In this document: positions 16,175 through 25,021 of the stretch, piece by piece
Layout: every line of letters starts with the position of its first letter
Position numbering within the stretch: the stretch's first letter is position 1
DNA from: Candidatus Zambryskibacteria bacterium RIFCSPLOWO2_12_FULL_39_16
Lineage (GTDB): Bacteria > Patescibacteriota > Minisyncoccia > Phycocordibacterales > WO2-35-19
Length of the DNA: 37,797 bases
Assembly: GCA_001824215.1 (NCBI GenBank)
Contig: MHWS01000002.1
Coordinates: 1-37,797, forward strand
Direction: 5' to 3'
Translations under genes and position numbers: made by a program
Notes under the pieces: model-generated
The model's input: only the letters and a program-made list of their open reading frames with translations
What the model was told of the DNA's origin: nothing
Databases searched by the model: none

Positions 16175-17653
16175 ATGCCAACATTTTTTAATAAAATATC
16201 AAGTCTTCTAAAATCCAAGTGGGTACTTTGGATAATCATCTTGATTGTCCTTGGGGTTGGCGGGTACTTCCTATTTTTTTATCGTAGTCAAACATATCAA
16301 TTTGTCACGGTGGAGCGCGGATCTATTGATGAGTCGGTTTCTATTACCGGCAATACTACACCTGCAGAAAGCGTTTCTCTGACGTTTGGCAGTAGTGGCA
16401 TCATCTCCCGCACTTACTCTGATCTTGGAAAACAGGTGTGGGCTGGACAGGTACTGGCAGAACTTAATACAAACGATCTTGTGGCAGGACTTCATCAAGC
16501 GCAGGCTAGTGTTCTAGAGCAACAAGCAAAACTTCAGGCACTCCAAAATGGTACGAAACCTATAGATGCTTCCTTAGCATTCATTATCGCCATGCGCGAT
16601 GCATATCTAGAAACAGAGACCGCTGTATTTCGATATGCTGACACTATTTTTACCAATGGTGTCTCGGTTAATCCTGTTATTAAAATCAGGACTCAAAATC
16701 AAGACGAGGAGAGATCTATAGAGACAGAGCGTCTTATCGTCGGAGAAAAACTCAAAAAATGGAAAGATAATTTGGCGAATCTCAATATCTTATCAGATAG
16801 TAAAACAATAAACTATACCAAAGAGATCGGGAACGATGCTATTATTTCTATCGCTATCTTTCTTGATAATCTTGGTACCATAACTGCAAATTTGAACCCG
16901 AATAATTCTGGATCATCGCAGAGTGAAATAGATACGGACAGGACAACCATCAATACCGCAGCGCAGGCAGTGAGTACATCTGCATCAGCGCTGCAGACCG
17001 CTTACACCGCGTGGACTTCAGCTCCGGAAGATTTGAATGCTCAAGAAGCTGCGGTCAAAGCAGTAGAGGCCAGTGTTGAGAGTGCCCAAGCCAAAATACA
17101 TAACGCTCAAATAGTTGCACCTATTAGTGGGGCAATTACCCAATTTGATGCCAAAATAGGACAGCTTGCTTCTCCAAATACGCCACTTATTTCTATAATG
17201 TCGGATACGGGTTATGAAGTAGATGCTGGTGTTTCTGAAATCGATATAGGGAAAATATTACTCAATAATATCGTCAGCATAACCCTTGATGCTTTCCCCA
17301 ATGAAATATTTTCAGGAGCAGTATTTTACGTTGCGCCGGCCGAGACAAACGTTCAGGGAGTCATAAGTTACCAAATCAAAATTTCATTTGACAAACCCGA
17401 TTCGAGACTCAAAAGTGGTCTCACCGCAAATATTGATATACAAACAAAGCATAAAGATAACGTGCTCATTCTCCCACAATATGCCATCTTACAAAATGAT
17501 TCCGGAACGTTTGTAGAAATTCTCGAAAACAATATAATCAAACAAAATTCGGTGGTACTTGGTATTACCGATCAAAAAGGAAATGTTGAGGTAATCTCTG
17601 GAGTTACAGAAGGGGAGCAGGTTTTCAATATCGGACTTAAAGTAACCCAGTAG
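16175..17653 (+). CDS. HlyD/MacA-type membrane fusion protein of an ABC exporter
   Basis: A 492-residue periplasmic-adaptor-type protein. Transmembrane anchor at about residues 16-34; first half of the biotinyl-lipoyl domain around 65-95 ('GKQVWAGQVLAELNTNDL'); a long helical hairpin (about 98-305, larger than usual, with Ala/Gln-rich ends); the second lipoyl half ('IVAPISGAITQFDAKIGQLA'); then beta-barrel and membrane-proximal domains to the end. The two following genes are an ATPase and a permease, the order of MacA-MacB and of Bacillus YknX-YknY-YknZ. With no sign of an outer-membrane channel, the YknXYZ-like single-membrane arrangement fits better. Substrate unknown (peptides, lipoproteins or drugs in relatives). 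Confidence 0.85.
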   Translation: MPTFFNKISSLLKSKWVLWIIILIVLGVGGYFLFFYRSQTYQFVTVERGSIDESVSITGNTTPAESVSLTFGSSGIISRTYSDLGKQVWAGQVLAELNTNDLVAGLHQAQASVLEQQAKLQALQNGTKPIDASLAFIIAMRDAYLETETAVFRYADTIFTNGVSVNPVIKIRTQNQDEERSIETERLIVGEKLKKWKDNLANLNILSDSKTINYTKEIGNDAIISIAIFLDNLGTITANLNPNNSGSSQSEIDTDRTTINTAAQAVSTSASALQTAYTAWTSAPEDLNAQEAAVKAVEASVESAQAKIHNAQIVAPISGAITQFDAKIGQLASPNTPLISIMSDTGYEVDAGVSEIDIGKILLNNIVSITLDAFPNEIFSGAVFYVAPAETNVQGVISYQIKISFDKPDSRLKSGLTANIDIQTKHKDNVLILPQYAILQNDSGTFVEILENNIIKQNSVVLGITDQKGNVEVISGVTEGEQVFNIGLKVTQ

Positions 17654-17671
17654 GTGATTCTGCTGAATCAA

Positions 17672-18382
17672 ATGATTGATGTACGTGAATTAAAAAAGGA
17701 TTATGTTGAGGAAGAAGAAATTCCAACACGAGCCCTACGTGGCGTAACTTTTTCTATTAATAAAGGTGAGTTCGTTTCCATTATGGGACCATCTGGTTCA
17801 GGCAAATCTACACTACTCCATATATTGAGTTTCCTTGACCGGCCCACTGAGGGGTCTTATAAGTTTCAAGGTAAAAGTATCGATGAGATGACAGACCAAG
17901 AACTTGCGCATGTGCGAAACAAAGATATGGGTTTTGTATTCCAATCATTCAATCTACTTTCTAGATTGACGGTGTATGACAATGTTGAAATTCCTCTTTT
18001 ATATTCAGACATTTCTCCATTAAAGCGTCGAGAATGCATAGAAAATGCAGTTAAATCAGTCGGTCTTCCCGAAAAATTGTATACTGAGGCTGGCAAACTT
18101 TCCGGTGGTCAAAAACAGCGTATAGCTATCGCTAGGGCCTTAGTCATCGATCCAAATGTTATTTTTGCTGATGAACCGACTGGCAATCTTGATTCTGAGT
18201 CGGGTCTGCAGGTTATGAAAATACTCGAATCTCTTCACGATAAGGGACGTACAATAATATTAGTCACTCACGAAACTCAAACAGCTGAATTTGCAAATAG
18301 AGTTATTAAAATAAAAGATGGAATGATAGAAAGTGATAAGACGATTAATACAAATCGTTACTACAACGGCAATTTAAAATAA
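17672..18382 (+). CDS. ABC transporter ATPase, MacB/LolD/YknY type
   Basis: A 236-residue ATPase: Walker A GPSGSGKST, Q-loop 'FVFQSFNLL', signature LSGGQKQRIAIARAL, Walker B 'VIFADEPTGNLDS', H-loop 'LVTHE'. The 'TGNLDS' D-loop and the short LolD-like length are typical of the MacB/LolD group. The frame is open back to a GTG at 17654, directly after the adaptor's stop; the ATG at 17672 matches the usual N terminus better (MIDVRELKKDY). It is certainly cotranscribed with the adaptor and the permease. Confidence 0.92.
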   Translation: MIDVRELKKDYVEEEEIPTRALRGVTFSINKGEFVSIMGPSGSGKSTLLHILSFLDRPTEGSYKFQGKSIDEMTDQELAHVRNKDMGFVFQSFNLLSRLTVYDNVEIPLLYSDISPLKRRECIENAVKSVGLPEKLYTEAGKLSGGQKQRIAIARALVIDPNVIFADEPTGNLDSESGLQVMKILESLHDKGRTIILVTHETQTAEFANRVIKIKDGMIESDKTINTNRYYNGNLK

Positions 18383-18397
18383 TAAGATAAAATAGTT

Positions 18398-19627
18398 ATG
18401 ACTTTTAGAGATGCATTCAAAACCGCTACTCGCAGTCTGACGCAAGGCAAAATGCGTTCTACCCTCACGGTGCTCGGTATCGTTATTGGTATCGCGTCTG
18501 TGATCACTCTTATGTCGCTTGGGGCATCGGCCCAGAAGTATATCTTGGACCAGGTACAGTCGTTTGGCACGGACCTTATCAGCATTAATCCCGGAGCGCC
18601 AACTAAAGGTCCTCCGGCGGCGGTGCAAGGTATCATCATCAAAACCCTCAATGAGCGTGACGTACATTCTCTGGAAAACGAGCCATCGATACTGAATGTA
18701 GCGGCTCGCGTGAGTGGGCAGGCGATTATTTCCAACGGCGATACGAATCGCTCAGTCATTTGGCATGCGTTTTCTCCCGTCGGGTTTACAATGTTCAATA
18801 TGAGCCTCTCAGGTGGCACTGTGTTCACGGAGGCAGGTGGCGAGGCGTACCGAAAGGTCGTGATACTCGGGTCCCAAGTCGCCGAAGACTTGTTCGGAGA
18901 TGTCAACCCGGTCGGCAAGAATGTACGCTTGAAGGACCTCACCTTCCGCGTTGTGGGTGTGTTCGCACCAAAGGGCGTTGGCATCTTGAGTTTCGACGAT
19001 TACGTGGTGTTGCCGCTTTCCGTAGGACAAAAACAAATGCTTGGTATAGATTACTACCACGAGATGAATGTCCAGATCGACCCACGCTACGACACCGAAT
19101 TCGTCAAAAGCCGCATTTCTTCAGTGCTACGGCAGAACCATCATATTACTGACCCGGATAAAGACGATTTTATGATTACGTCTATGGAAGAGGCGTTGAG
19201 TATCGTAGAGAGCATAACGTCTGCGCTCACGTTATTTCTCTCCGCGATTGCGGCGATATCTCTCGTCGTTGGCGGTATCGGTATTATGAATATAATGCTT
19301 GTGGCTGTCACCGAAAGAACCCGTGAGATTGGGCTTCGTAAAGCAGTTGGCGCGACAGACAAAGATATCTTAAAACAATTTTTAATTGAATCAGTTTTAC
19401 TGACTCTTATTGGTGGTATAATAGGGGTTGCAATAGGTGCAGGTGTTGTAGGTCTTATATATTTCGTTCTCTCAACTTTCTTTTCTATCGGCTGGGTTTT
19501 TGCTTTTCCTATTTCATCTGTAATCCTCGGACTTGCCGTATCGGGCATTGCCGGTATTGTTTTCGGCATCTACCCGGCGCGTCAAGCTGCCCGCAAAAAT
19601 CCTATCGATGCGTTAAGATACGAATAA
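18398..19627 (+). CDS. ABC transporter permease, MacB/FtsX type
   Basis: A 409-residue permease with the MacB topology: an N-terminal helix (about residues 22-42), an extracytoplasmic MacB-type domain (about 45-265), and three C-terminal helices (about 280-305, 325-355, 370-395) forming the FtsX core. 'ERTREIGLRKAVGAT' and 'GIYPARQAARKNPIDALRYE' are family hallmarks. Composition is uneven: 18841-18960 has 69 G+C of 120 bases, while 19381-19440 has 21 of 60. The part encoding the extracytoplasmic domain therefore looks foreign or differently codon-biased. It is the last gene of the exporter operon. Confidence 0.9.
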   Translation: MTFRDAFKTATRSLTQGKMRSTLTVLGIVIGIASVITLMSLGASAQKYILDQVQSFGTDLISINPGAPTKGPPAAVQGIIIKTLNERDVHSLENEPSILNVAARVSGQAIISNGDTNRSVIWHAFSPVGFTMFNMSLSGGTVFTEAGGEAYRKVVILGSQVAEDLFGDVNPVGKNVRLKDLTFRVVGVFAPKGVGILSFDDYVVLPLSVGQKQMLGIDYYHEMNVQIDPRYDTEFVKSRISSVLRQNHHITDPDKDDFMITSMEEALSIVESITSALTLFLSAIAAISLVVGGIGIMNIMLVAVTERTREIGLRKAVGATDKDILKQFLIESVLLTLIGGIIGVAIGAGVVGLIYFVLSTFFSIGWVFAFPISSVILGLAVSGIAGIVFGIYPARQAARKNPIDALRYE

Positions 19628-19633
19628 CAAAAA

Positions 19634-19675
19634 TTTTGTATCCTAATTGAACTACGATACAAAAATTGCTAACAT
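19634..19675 (+). promoter_or_regulatory. Inverted repeat and glmS promoter
   Basis: TTTTGTATC (19634-19642) pairs perfectly with GATACAAAA (19656-19664). Inside and after it, TTGAAC (19647-19652), 17 bp, then TAACAT (19670-19675) ends 6 nt before the glmS ATG. The hairpin may end the exporter transcript or act as an operator over the -35. Confidence 0.45.
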
Positions 19676-19681
19676 CTGACT

Positions 19682-21505
19682 ATGTGCGGAATCATTGGAT
19701 ATTTTGGAAAAGAGGAGGCTTTACCAATTCTGGTAAATGGATTGGAAGCTCTTGAATATCGCGGATATGATTCGGCTGGTGTCGCAGTATTTTTAGAAGG
19801 TGAAGTTAAAGTCAAAAAAAGTGTCGGAAAAGTTGAAATATTAAAAAAATCACTAAAAAACAATTTTTGCTCTGGTAGTCATCTTGGTATAGGCCACACT
19901 CGCTGGGCAACGCATGGAATCCCCAATAAATCCAATGCACATCCTCACAGCGACTGTCAGGGTCGTATATTTGTTGTTCATAACGGCATAATTGAGAATT
20001 ATAAGGAGTTAAAATCGTATTTACAAAAACAAGGACATAATTTTAAATCCGAGACTGATACTGAAGTTGTTCCCCATCTTATCGAAAATTTTTTGAACAG
20101 TGGCAAAGATTTTGATATTGCACTTTTCGATACTCTTAGAATGATCAAAGGAGCATATGCTCTGGTAATAATAGATAAAGAAAATCCAAAAATTTTATAT
20201 GCCGCAAGGTTATCAAGCCCTCTGGTTATAGGTGTGGGCAAAAATGAAAATTTTTTGGCTTCAGATCCGTCTGCTTTAATAGGTAAGACAAAAAATGTTG
20301 TATATCTTAACGATGGGGAAATAGCTAAAATAAGTCAGAATGATATTAATATCATCAATCTTAAAAAGAAAAAAACTCCATACGAAATTGTTCATTTGGG
20401 ATGGGATTTAGAACAAGCTCAGAAAGGCGATTTTCCGCATTTTATGCTCAAAGAGATATTTGAAGGACCTGAGGTTGTAAGGGCTGCGTTTCGTGGCAGG
20501 ATAAAGAGCAAAGAAAATCTTGTTAAACTTGGCGGATTAGAAAAAGTTGCCGACCAACTTAAAGAAGTAAAAAGATTATTAATACTGGCTTGTGGTACAT
20601 CTTATTATGCTGGTCTTGTGGGAGAATATCTTTTTGAAGAGATTTCAAGATTACCCACAGAGACACACTTTGCTTCGGAATTTCGTTATCGCGATGAACC
20701 CTTTGATAAAAATACGGCAGTTATAGCAATTTCCCAATCAGGAGAGACAGCCGATACTCTGGCAGCTATCCAAAAAGCAAAAAAACACGGTTTAATGACG
20801 CTTGGCATTGTAAATACAGTTGGTTCAACCGTTGCAAGGGAAACAGATGCTGGTGTTTATAATCACGCTGGTCCAGAAATTGGGGTAGCGTCAACCAAGG
20901 CATTTCTATCGCAATTGACGGTTCTTATTATGATGGCAGTTTATCTCTCAAAAAATAAAAATTCTTCAAAAAAATTATTGGAAGAACTTGAAAAAATTCC
21001 AAAAAAAATAGAAATAATTTTGGCTCAATCTGCTAAATTGGAGAAACTGGCAGAAAAATACAAGAATTATAAAAATTTTCTTTTTCTTGGACGGCGATAC
21101 AACTACCCGGTAGCTTTGGAGGGAGCTCTTAAACTAAAAGAAATATCTTATATACATGCCGAGGGTTATGGTGCCGGTGAAATGAAGCACGGTCCTATTG
21201 CGATGATTACTGAAAATTTTCCAACGATGGCTATTATTCCTCAAAATAGTGTTTCCGAAAAAATGATTTCTAATCTTGAAGAAATAAAAGCAAGGAAGGG
21301 ACCAATATTTGCGATTACAACGGAGGAAAATAAAGAGATTTCCTCATTAACCAAAGATATTTTTTATATACCAAAAACAATAGAACCGCTTGAACCTCTT
21401 TTGACTATTGTTCCACTTCAGCTTTTTGCTTACTACATTGGGACCAAAAAAGGATTTGATGTAGACAAACCAAGAAACTTAGCTAAATCCGTAACCGTTG
21501 AATGA
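19682..21505 (+). CDS. glmS: Glutamine--fructose-6-phosphate aminotransferase
   Basis: A 607-residue enzyme that makes glucosamine-6-phosphate, the entry to UDP-GlcNAc and so to the MurA substrate. The N-terminal glutaminase domain starts MCGIIGYFG, with Cys2 as nucleophile, and has GHTRWATHG. The C-terminal part has two SIS domains with 'ISQSGETADTLAAI', 'STKAFLSQL', 'HAEGYGAGEMKHGPIAMI', and the canonical end 'VDKPRNLAKSVTVE'. Length is normal. It is probably leaderless (TAACAT 6 nt before the ATG). No glmS ribozyme is possible in such a short leader. Confidence 0.96.
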   Translation: MCGIIGYFGKEEALPILVNGLEALEYRGYDSAGVAVFLEGEVKVKKSVGKVEILKKSLKNNFCSGSHLGIGHTRWATHGIPNKSNAHPHSDCQGRIFVVHNGIIENYKELKSYLQKQGHNFKSETDTEVVPHLIENFLNSGKDFDIALFDTLRMIKGAYALVIIDKENPKILYAARLSSPLVIGVGKNENFLASDPSALIGKTKNVVYLNDGEIAKISQNDINIINLKKKKTPYEIVHLGWDLEQAQKGDFPHFMLKEIFEGPEVVRAAFRGRIKSKENLVKLGGLEKVADQLKEVKRLLILACGTSYYAGLVGEYLFEEISRLPTETHFASEFRYRDEPFDKNTAVIAISQSGETADTLAAIQKAKKHGLMTLGIVNTVGSTVARETDAGVYNHAGPEIGVASTKAFLSQLTVLIMMAVYLSKNKNSSKKLLEELEKIPKKIEIILAQSAKLEKLAEKYKNYKNFLFLGRRYNYPVALEGALKLKEISYIHAEGYGAGEMKHGPIAMITENFPTMAIIPQNSVSEKMISNLEEIKARKGPIFAITTEENKEISSLTKDIFYIPKTIEPLEPLLTIVPLQLFAYYIGTKKGFDVDKPRNLAKSVTVE

Positions 21506-21542
21506 GACACTATTTATTTATCTCAATAACGATTTTGCCATT

Positions 21543-22382
21543 TTATTTTCCGTAAACTCCTTTTAGCAAATCAAGATCTTTTTTACTTTTCTGGAGGAGA
21601 GACTTATTTGTCTCTTCCATACTTTTAATTACATTTATTCCATTCTTATCCCTCACAACCTTACTATATGTGAGGCTCAATGCCGCCATATCTTTTATAA
21701 AACAGTGTCCACCGGCCCCTCGGCCACTTTTATGAACAGGCGAAGCATATCTGTTAGGTATAAGCGGGTCAGCTTTTAGAGCATCCTCGACATTTTTCCA
21801 GTTTGCTTTGAGTTTGTTCGCTAAATCATACATAAGATTGAAAAATATAATTTGAGTGTAGCCACTGCAATTATGGGAATATTTTATTAGTTCAGCTTCA
21901 TCACTGGATACTATTTTGCTAAACGGTGCTTTTGGCAATATAGAACGAACTAACCTCGCTGCTTTTTTGTGTTTGGATGTGTTTTGGGCAATACCAACAA
22001 TATTCATAAAAGGATGTGCTGCATCAAAAGCGGCTGTTGCTTCACTTAGAAATTCCGGAGAATACATAATGGTACGATTAGAGAATTCTTTTTGAAATTT
22101 CTTTGTAAGACCGGGTAGTATGGTAGATTTTAAGACAATAATTGAACCAACTCGAGTTAGTGGTATGACTTTTTTGATAATACTGGCATCGTAGCCTTTT
22201 GGGGTTGTTGGAGTAGGCACTGCAATAAAAACAACATCACATTTTTTGATTGAATCTTTATTAATATCATATGGCTTTTCTTTTGCATACCGAATGACTC
22301 TGTGACCACGAGCTTCAAAATCATCGGCATAATTTTTACCAATGTATCCTTGGCCAATAAACCCGATTTGAATTTTATGCAT
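21543..22382 (-). CDS. Short UDP-glucose/GDP-mannose dehydrogenase homologue
   Basis: A 279-residue protein with the NAD-binding half (GFIGQGYIG, residues 7-15) and central domain of the UDP-sugar dehydrogenase family. Catalytic residues are in place: 'STILPGLT' (86-93), E110 in YSPEFLSE, K167 and N171 in 'ELIKYSHNCSG', and the nucleophile C227 in GGHCFIKD. The C-terminal UDP-binding domain (100-150 residues) is missing: the frame ends about 50 residues after the cysteine. It could be a phage-type or sugar-acid variant, or act with a partner. The ATG lies 7 nt downstream of the 3' end of tRNA-Leu(CAA) on the same strand, with no Shine-Dalgarno. Confidence 0.8.
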   Translation of the reverse strand: MHKIQIGFIGQGYIGKNYADDFEARGHRVIRYAKEKPYDINKDSIKKCDVVFIAVPTPTTPKGYDASIIKKVIPLTRVGSIIVLKSTILPGLTKKFQKEFSNRTIMYSPEFLSEATAAFDAAHPFMNIVGIAQNTSKHKKAARLVRSILPKAPFSKIVSSDEAELIKYSHNCSGYTQIIFFNLMYDLANKLKANWKNVEDALKADPLIPNRYASPVHKSGRGAGGHCFIKDMAALSLTYSKVVRDKNGINVIKSMEETNKSLLQKSKKDLDLLKGVYGK

Positions 22383-22389
22383 ATATTTG

Positions 22390-22470
22390 TGCCGGAGGAG
22401 AGACTTGAACTCTCACCCCTTGCGAGACACGATTTTGAGTCGTGCGCGTCTACCATTCCGCCACTCCGGC
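22390..22470 (-). tRNA. tRNA-Leu (anticodon CAA)
   Basis: Class II tRNA: acceptor GCCGGAG/CTCCGGC, anticodon loop CTCAAAA in a CACGA/TCGTG stem, long variable arm, T loop TTCAAGT. Discriminator A, no encoded CCA. Third leucine tRNA in the window; A36-A37 again fits MiaA. Confidence 0.94.
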
Positions 22471-22604
22471 ATCGCCTTGCCAAAGCTTTACGCGTAGGCA
22501 GGCATGAAGTAGAATATACCTTAAATATCCACCAAAATCAAAATATTCATCCCTGCCTGCGCAGGCAGGTTTTATTTTTGGTATGTTTAATGTAAAATAT
22601 AACC
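22471..22604. repeat. Repeat-like intergenic region upstream of parB
   Basis: CATCGCCTTG at 22470-22479 shares its first ten bases with the centre of the 25037 element and continues into a G+C-rich degenerate copy ending near 22506. A perfect 18-bp palindrome, CCTGCCTGC/GCAGGCAGG, lies at 22552-22569. TAAAAT (22593-22598) ends 6 nt before the parB ATG. No gene is seen here. Confidence 0.55.
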
Positions 22605-23615
22605 ATGCCCAATACTTCAAATTTTTATCAAGATTCCATATTTTGGGTTGATGTAAATAAGATAAAGCCAAACCCATTTCAGCCAAGGCACGAATTTGAT
22701 GAAGACTCTATGAGAGCCTTAGCTGACTCTATAAAGCAATACGGAGTACTTCAAGCACTGGTGGTGACACGAAAAGAAATTATTAAAGATGATGGTTTGG
22801 GTGTGGAGTACGAGCTTATAGCCGGAGAGCGTCGTTTGCGAGCTTCAAAGATAGCTGGTCTCTCTCAAGTACCGGTAATCATCAGGGTGGGAGAAGGAGA
22901 TGACAACAAAGACGACCTTATGAAGTTAGAGCTTGCCATTATTGAAAATGTCCAAAGAGAAGATTTGAATCCGGTAGAAAGGGCCAGAGCATTCAAAAAG
23001 TTGACAGAGCAATTTGGATTCAAACATCATCAAATAGCCCAAAAAATCGGCAAGAGCAGAGTTTATGTAAGCAACACTATGCGCATTTTGGACTTGCCTG
23101 AAGAAATTTTGATTGCTGTTTCGGAAGGTAAAATAAACGAAGGCCATACCAGACCTTTGCTTATGCTTATAGACAGGCCAGAAGAGCAGAGAGTGCTTTT
23201 CCAAGATATTATTTTGCGAAAAATGAACGTGCGCGATGCCGAGCTTGCCGCCAGAAAAATCGCCATAGAAAGAGTCAGAAAGTTTAATGCTTCGGTTGAT
23301 CCGGAAATTTGCGCGCTTGAAGAGAAGTTTACCGAGTCACTAGGTACTAGAGTAAAGATAGAAAAAAAGGAAAACGGCAGCAAACTTATAATTGAATTTT
23401 TTTCAAATAACGATTTGGAAGATATCTTGAATATGCTTAAAAATGGAAGTCCGAGTGCTGAAGAAGCCGCCTCCGCTGGGGGCTCCCAACTTCGTCAAGA
23501 CTACGATGGGCAAGCCAGCGCGCCAATGGATGACAGGACTCCGGAAGAAATCAAAAAAGCCGACGATACTCCAATTGAAGAAGACCTATATTCAATCAAA
23601 AACTTTAGTATCTGA
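22605..23615 (+). CDS. parB: ParB/Spo0J chromosome-partitioning protein
   Basis: A 336-residue DNA- and CTP-binding protein that loads at parS sites and helps segregate the chromosome. The ParB N domain has 'IKPNPFQPRHEFDEDSMRALADSI' and the nucleotide-binding 'ELIAGERRLRASKIAG'. 'LAIIENVQREDLNPVERARAFKKL' precedes the helix-turn-helix ('HHQIAQKIGKSRVYVSNTMRIL'). The C-terminal dimerisation region follows, interrupted by a palindrome-derived low-complexity linker ('ASAGGSQLRQDYDGQASAP', about residues 288-306). Predicted leaderless start. No parA or obvious parS is in the window. It converges on relA with one base between the stops. Confidence 0.93.
   Translation: MPNTSNFYQDSIFWVDVNKIKPNPFQPRHEFDEDSMRALADSIKQYGVLQALVVTRKEIIKDDGLGVEYELIAGERRLRASKIAGLSQVPVIIRVGEGDDNKDDLMKLELAIIENVQREDLNPVERARAFKKLTEQFGFKHHQIAQKIGKSRVYVSNTMRILDLPEEILIAVSEGKINEGHTRPLLMLIDRPEEQRVLFQDIILRKMNVRDAELAARKIAIERVRKFNASVDPEICALEEKFTESLGTRVKIEKKENGSKLIIEFFSNNDLEDILNMLKNGSPSAEEAASAGGSQLRQDYDGQASAPMDDRTPEEIKKADDTPIEEDLYSIKNFSI
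23485..23510 (+). repeat. Palindromic insertion inside parB
   Basis: A G+C-rich segment with CCCA/TGGG arms around ACTTCGTCAAG. It codes LRQDYDG in frame, close to the LRQGSAG read from the miaA insertion. It lies in the C-terminal linker. Confidence 0.45.
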
Positions 23616-23616
23616 T

Positions 23617-24999
23617 TTATAAATTTTTTATATGTTTTTTGGCGAAGGTGGTTTTGACGTGTTCAAGCCACTTGCGGTTTGGTCTGGCGTTTTTGCTGGT
23701 TATGATTTCTACTATTTCGCCGCCTTTTAGAATGGTACTAATAGGTGAAAGTTTTCCGTTAATTTTCACTCCTGACATTTTATTGCCAATATCGGTATGG
23801 ATACTGTAAGCAAAATCAATGGCAGAAGAGCCGGTAGGCAAATCAATCACATCTCCTTTTGGTGTGAATATAAATATTCTTTCACTTAAAAAATCTTTTT
23901 TTATATCGCTTACAGAGTAGGGAAGCATGGCGTCTATCCAATGTATTATTTGCTTCTTATTTTTCTCTCCTTCTTTATAAAGAGAATGTGAGGCAACCCC
24001 GTACTCCGCTTCCTTGTGCATTTCTTTTGTTCGTATTTGTATTTCCACCAAATCCCCATCTCCAGTAAAGACGGTAGTATGAAGGCTTTGGTAACCATTG
24101 AATTTTGGGAAAGCTATATAATCTTTGATTCTGCCTGGCAGAGGTTTCCGTGTCGCATGTATGATGCCGAGCAATTTGTAACAATCTTCTGTTTTTTCAA
24201 CGATGATCCTCATTGCCATTAGGTCATATATTTTATCAATGTCTTTTTTACTTTTCAGATATTTTTTGTAAAGACTATATAAACCTTTAACTCTGTAATC
24301 AGAATGAAAATTAATGAAACCGGATTTTGCCAATTCTTTCATGACTGATTTTCTGAATTTTTCCAAATTTTCCAATTTTTCATCATAACTTTTTTTGAAT
24401 ATGGAAGATATTTCGTCATAACCCTCTTTGTGGGCAAAAGGAAAAGATAAGTCTTCTAATTCGCGGGAAAGCTTTCTGATACCTAACCGGTTGGCGATAG
24501 AAGCATAGATTTCTAATGTTTCCATGGCTATACGTTTCTGTTTTTCCGGTGGAACAAAAGACAAGGTTTGCATGTTATGCAGCCTGTCACAAAGTTTTAC
24601 AATTAACACTCTCAAATCTTTTGAAGTAGCCAACAATAACTTACGCAGAGATTCGTTGTGGCGATCCGCCCCGTGGTATTTGAGTGTGCCAAGTTTAGAG
24701 ACTCCTTCAACTATAAATAATATTTCTTTGCCAAATTTTTTCTCAATTATTTGGGCGTCTATTTTTGTTTCTTCCAAAATATCATGTAAGAAGCCCGCGG
24801 CTACCGATACTGGGTCCATACCAAGTTCAGCTATGTTTTTAGCGGTCTCATATAAATGATTAAAATACAGCTCGCCGCTGTTTCTTTTTTGCTCCCCATG
24901 AGCTACTTTAGCAAAATCGTAAGCTTTTCTGATAAGCTCTTTTTCTTCTTCGCTTGCTTTCGTCAGAAGCGATATTATCTTTTCTACATCATTTTCCAT
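23617..24999 (-). CDS. RelA/SpoT-family (p)ppGpp synthetase/hydrolase
   Basis: A 460-residue protein. The N-terminal HD hydrolase domain has 'FNHLYETAKNIAEL' and 'AAGFLHDILEET', so hydrolase residues are kept. The synthetase domain has 'GRIKDYIAFPKFNGYQSLHTT' and 'EIQIRTKEMHKEAEYGVASH'. A TGS domain follows ('IFIFTPKGDVIDLPTGSSAIDFAYSIHTDIG'). The ACT/RRM C-terminal domains of full-length Rel are missing. The start at 24999 is chosen because TATATT (minus strand, 25012-25007) ends 7 nt before it; the frame's upstream extension runs into topA and the palindromic element. Probably bifunctional, controlling growth under starvation. Confidence 0.9.
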   Translation of the reverse strand: MENDVEKIISLLTKASEEEKELIRKAYDFAKVAHGEQKRNSGELYFNHLYETAKNIAELGMDPVSVAAGFLHDILEETKIDAQIIEKKFGKEILFIVEGVSKLGTLKYHGADRHNESLRKLLLATSKDLRVLIVKLCDRLHNMQTLSFVPPEKQKRIAMETLEIYASIANRLGIRKLSRELEDLSFPFAHKEGYDEISSIFKKSYDEKLENLEKFRKSVMKELAKSGFINFHSDYRVKGLYSLYKKYLKSKKDIDKIYDLMAMRIIVEKTEDCYKLLGIIHATRKPLPGRIKDYIAFPKFNGYQSLHTTVFTGDGDLVEIQIRTKEMHKEAEYGVASHSLYKEGEKNKKQIIHWIDAMLPYSVSDIKKDFLSERIFIFTPKGDVIDLPTGSSAIDFAYSIHTDIGNKMSGVKINGKLSPISTILKGGEIVEIITSKNARPNRKWLEHVKTTFAKKHIKNL

Positions 25000-25021
25000 G
25001 ACGCAAAATATAGCATAATTT

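Noticed and set aside
18760-19152. 130-codon frame within the permease gene
   Set aside because: An alternative-frame shadow in the G+C-rich part; Arg-rich composition and no start signal.
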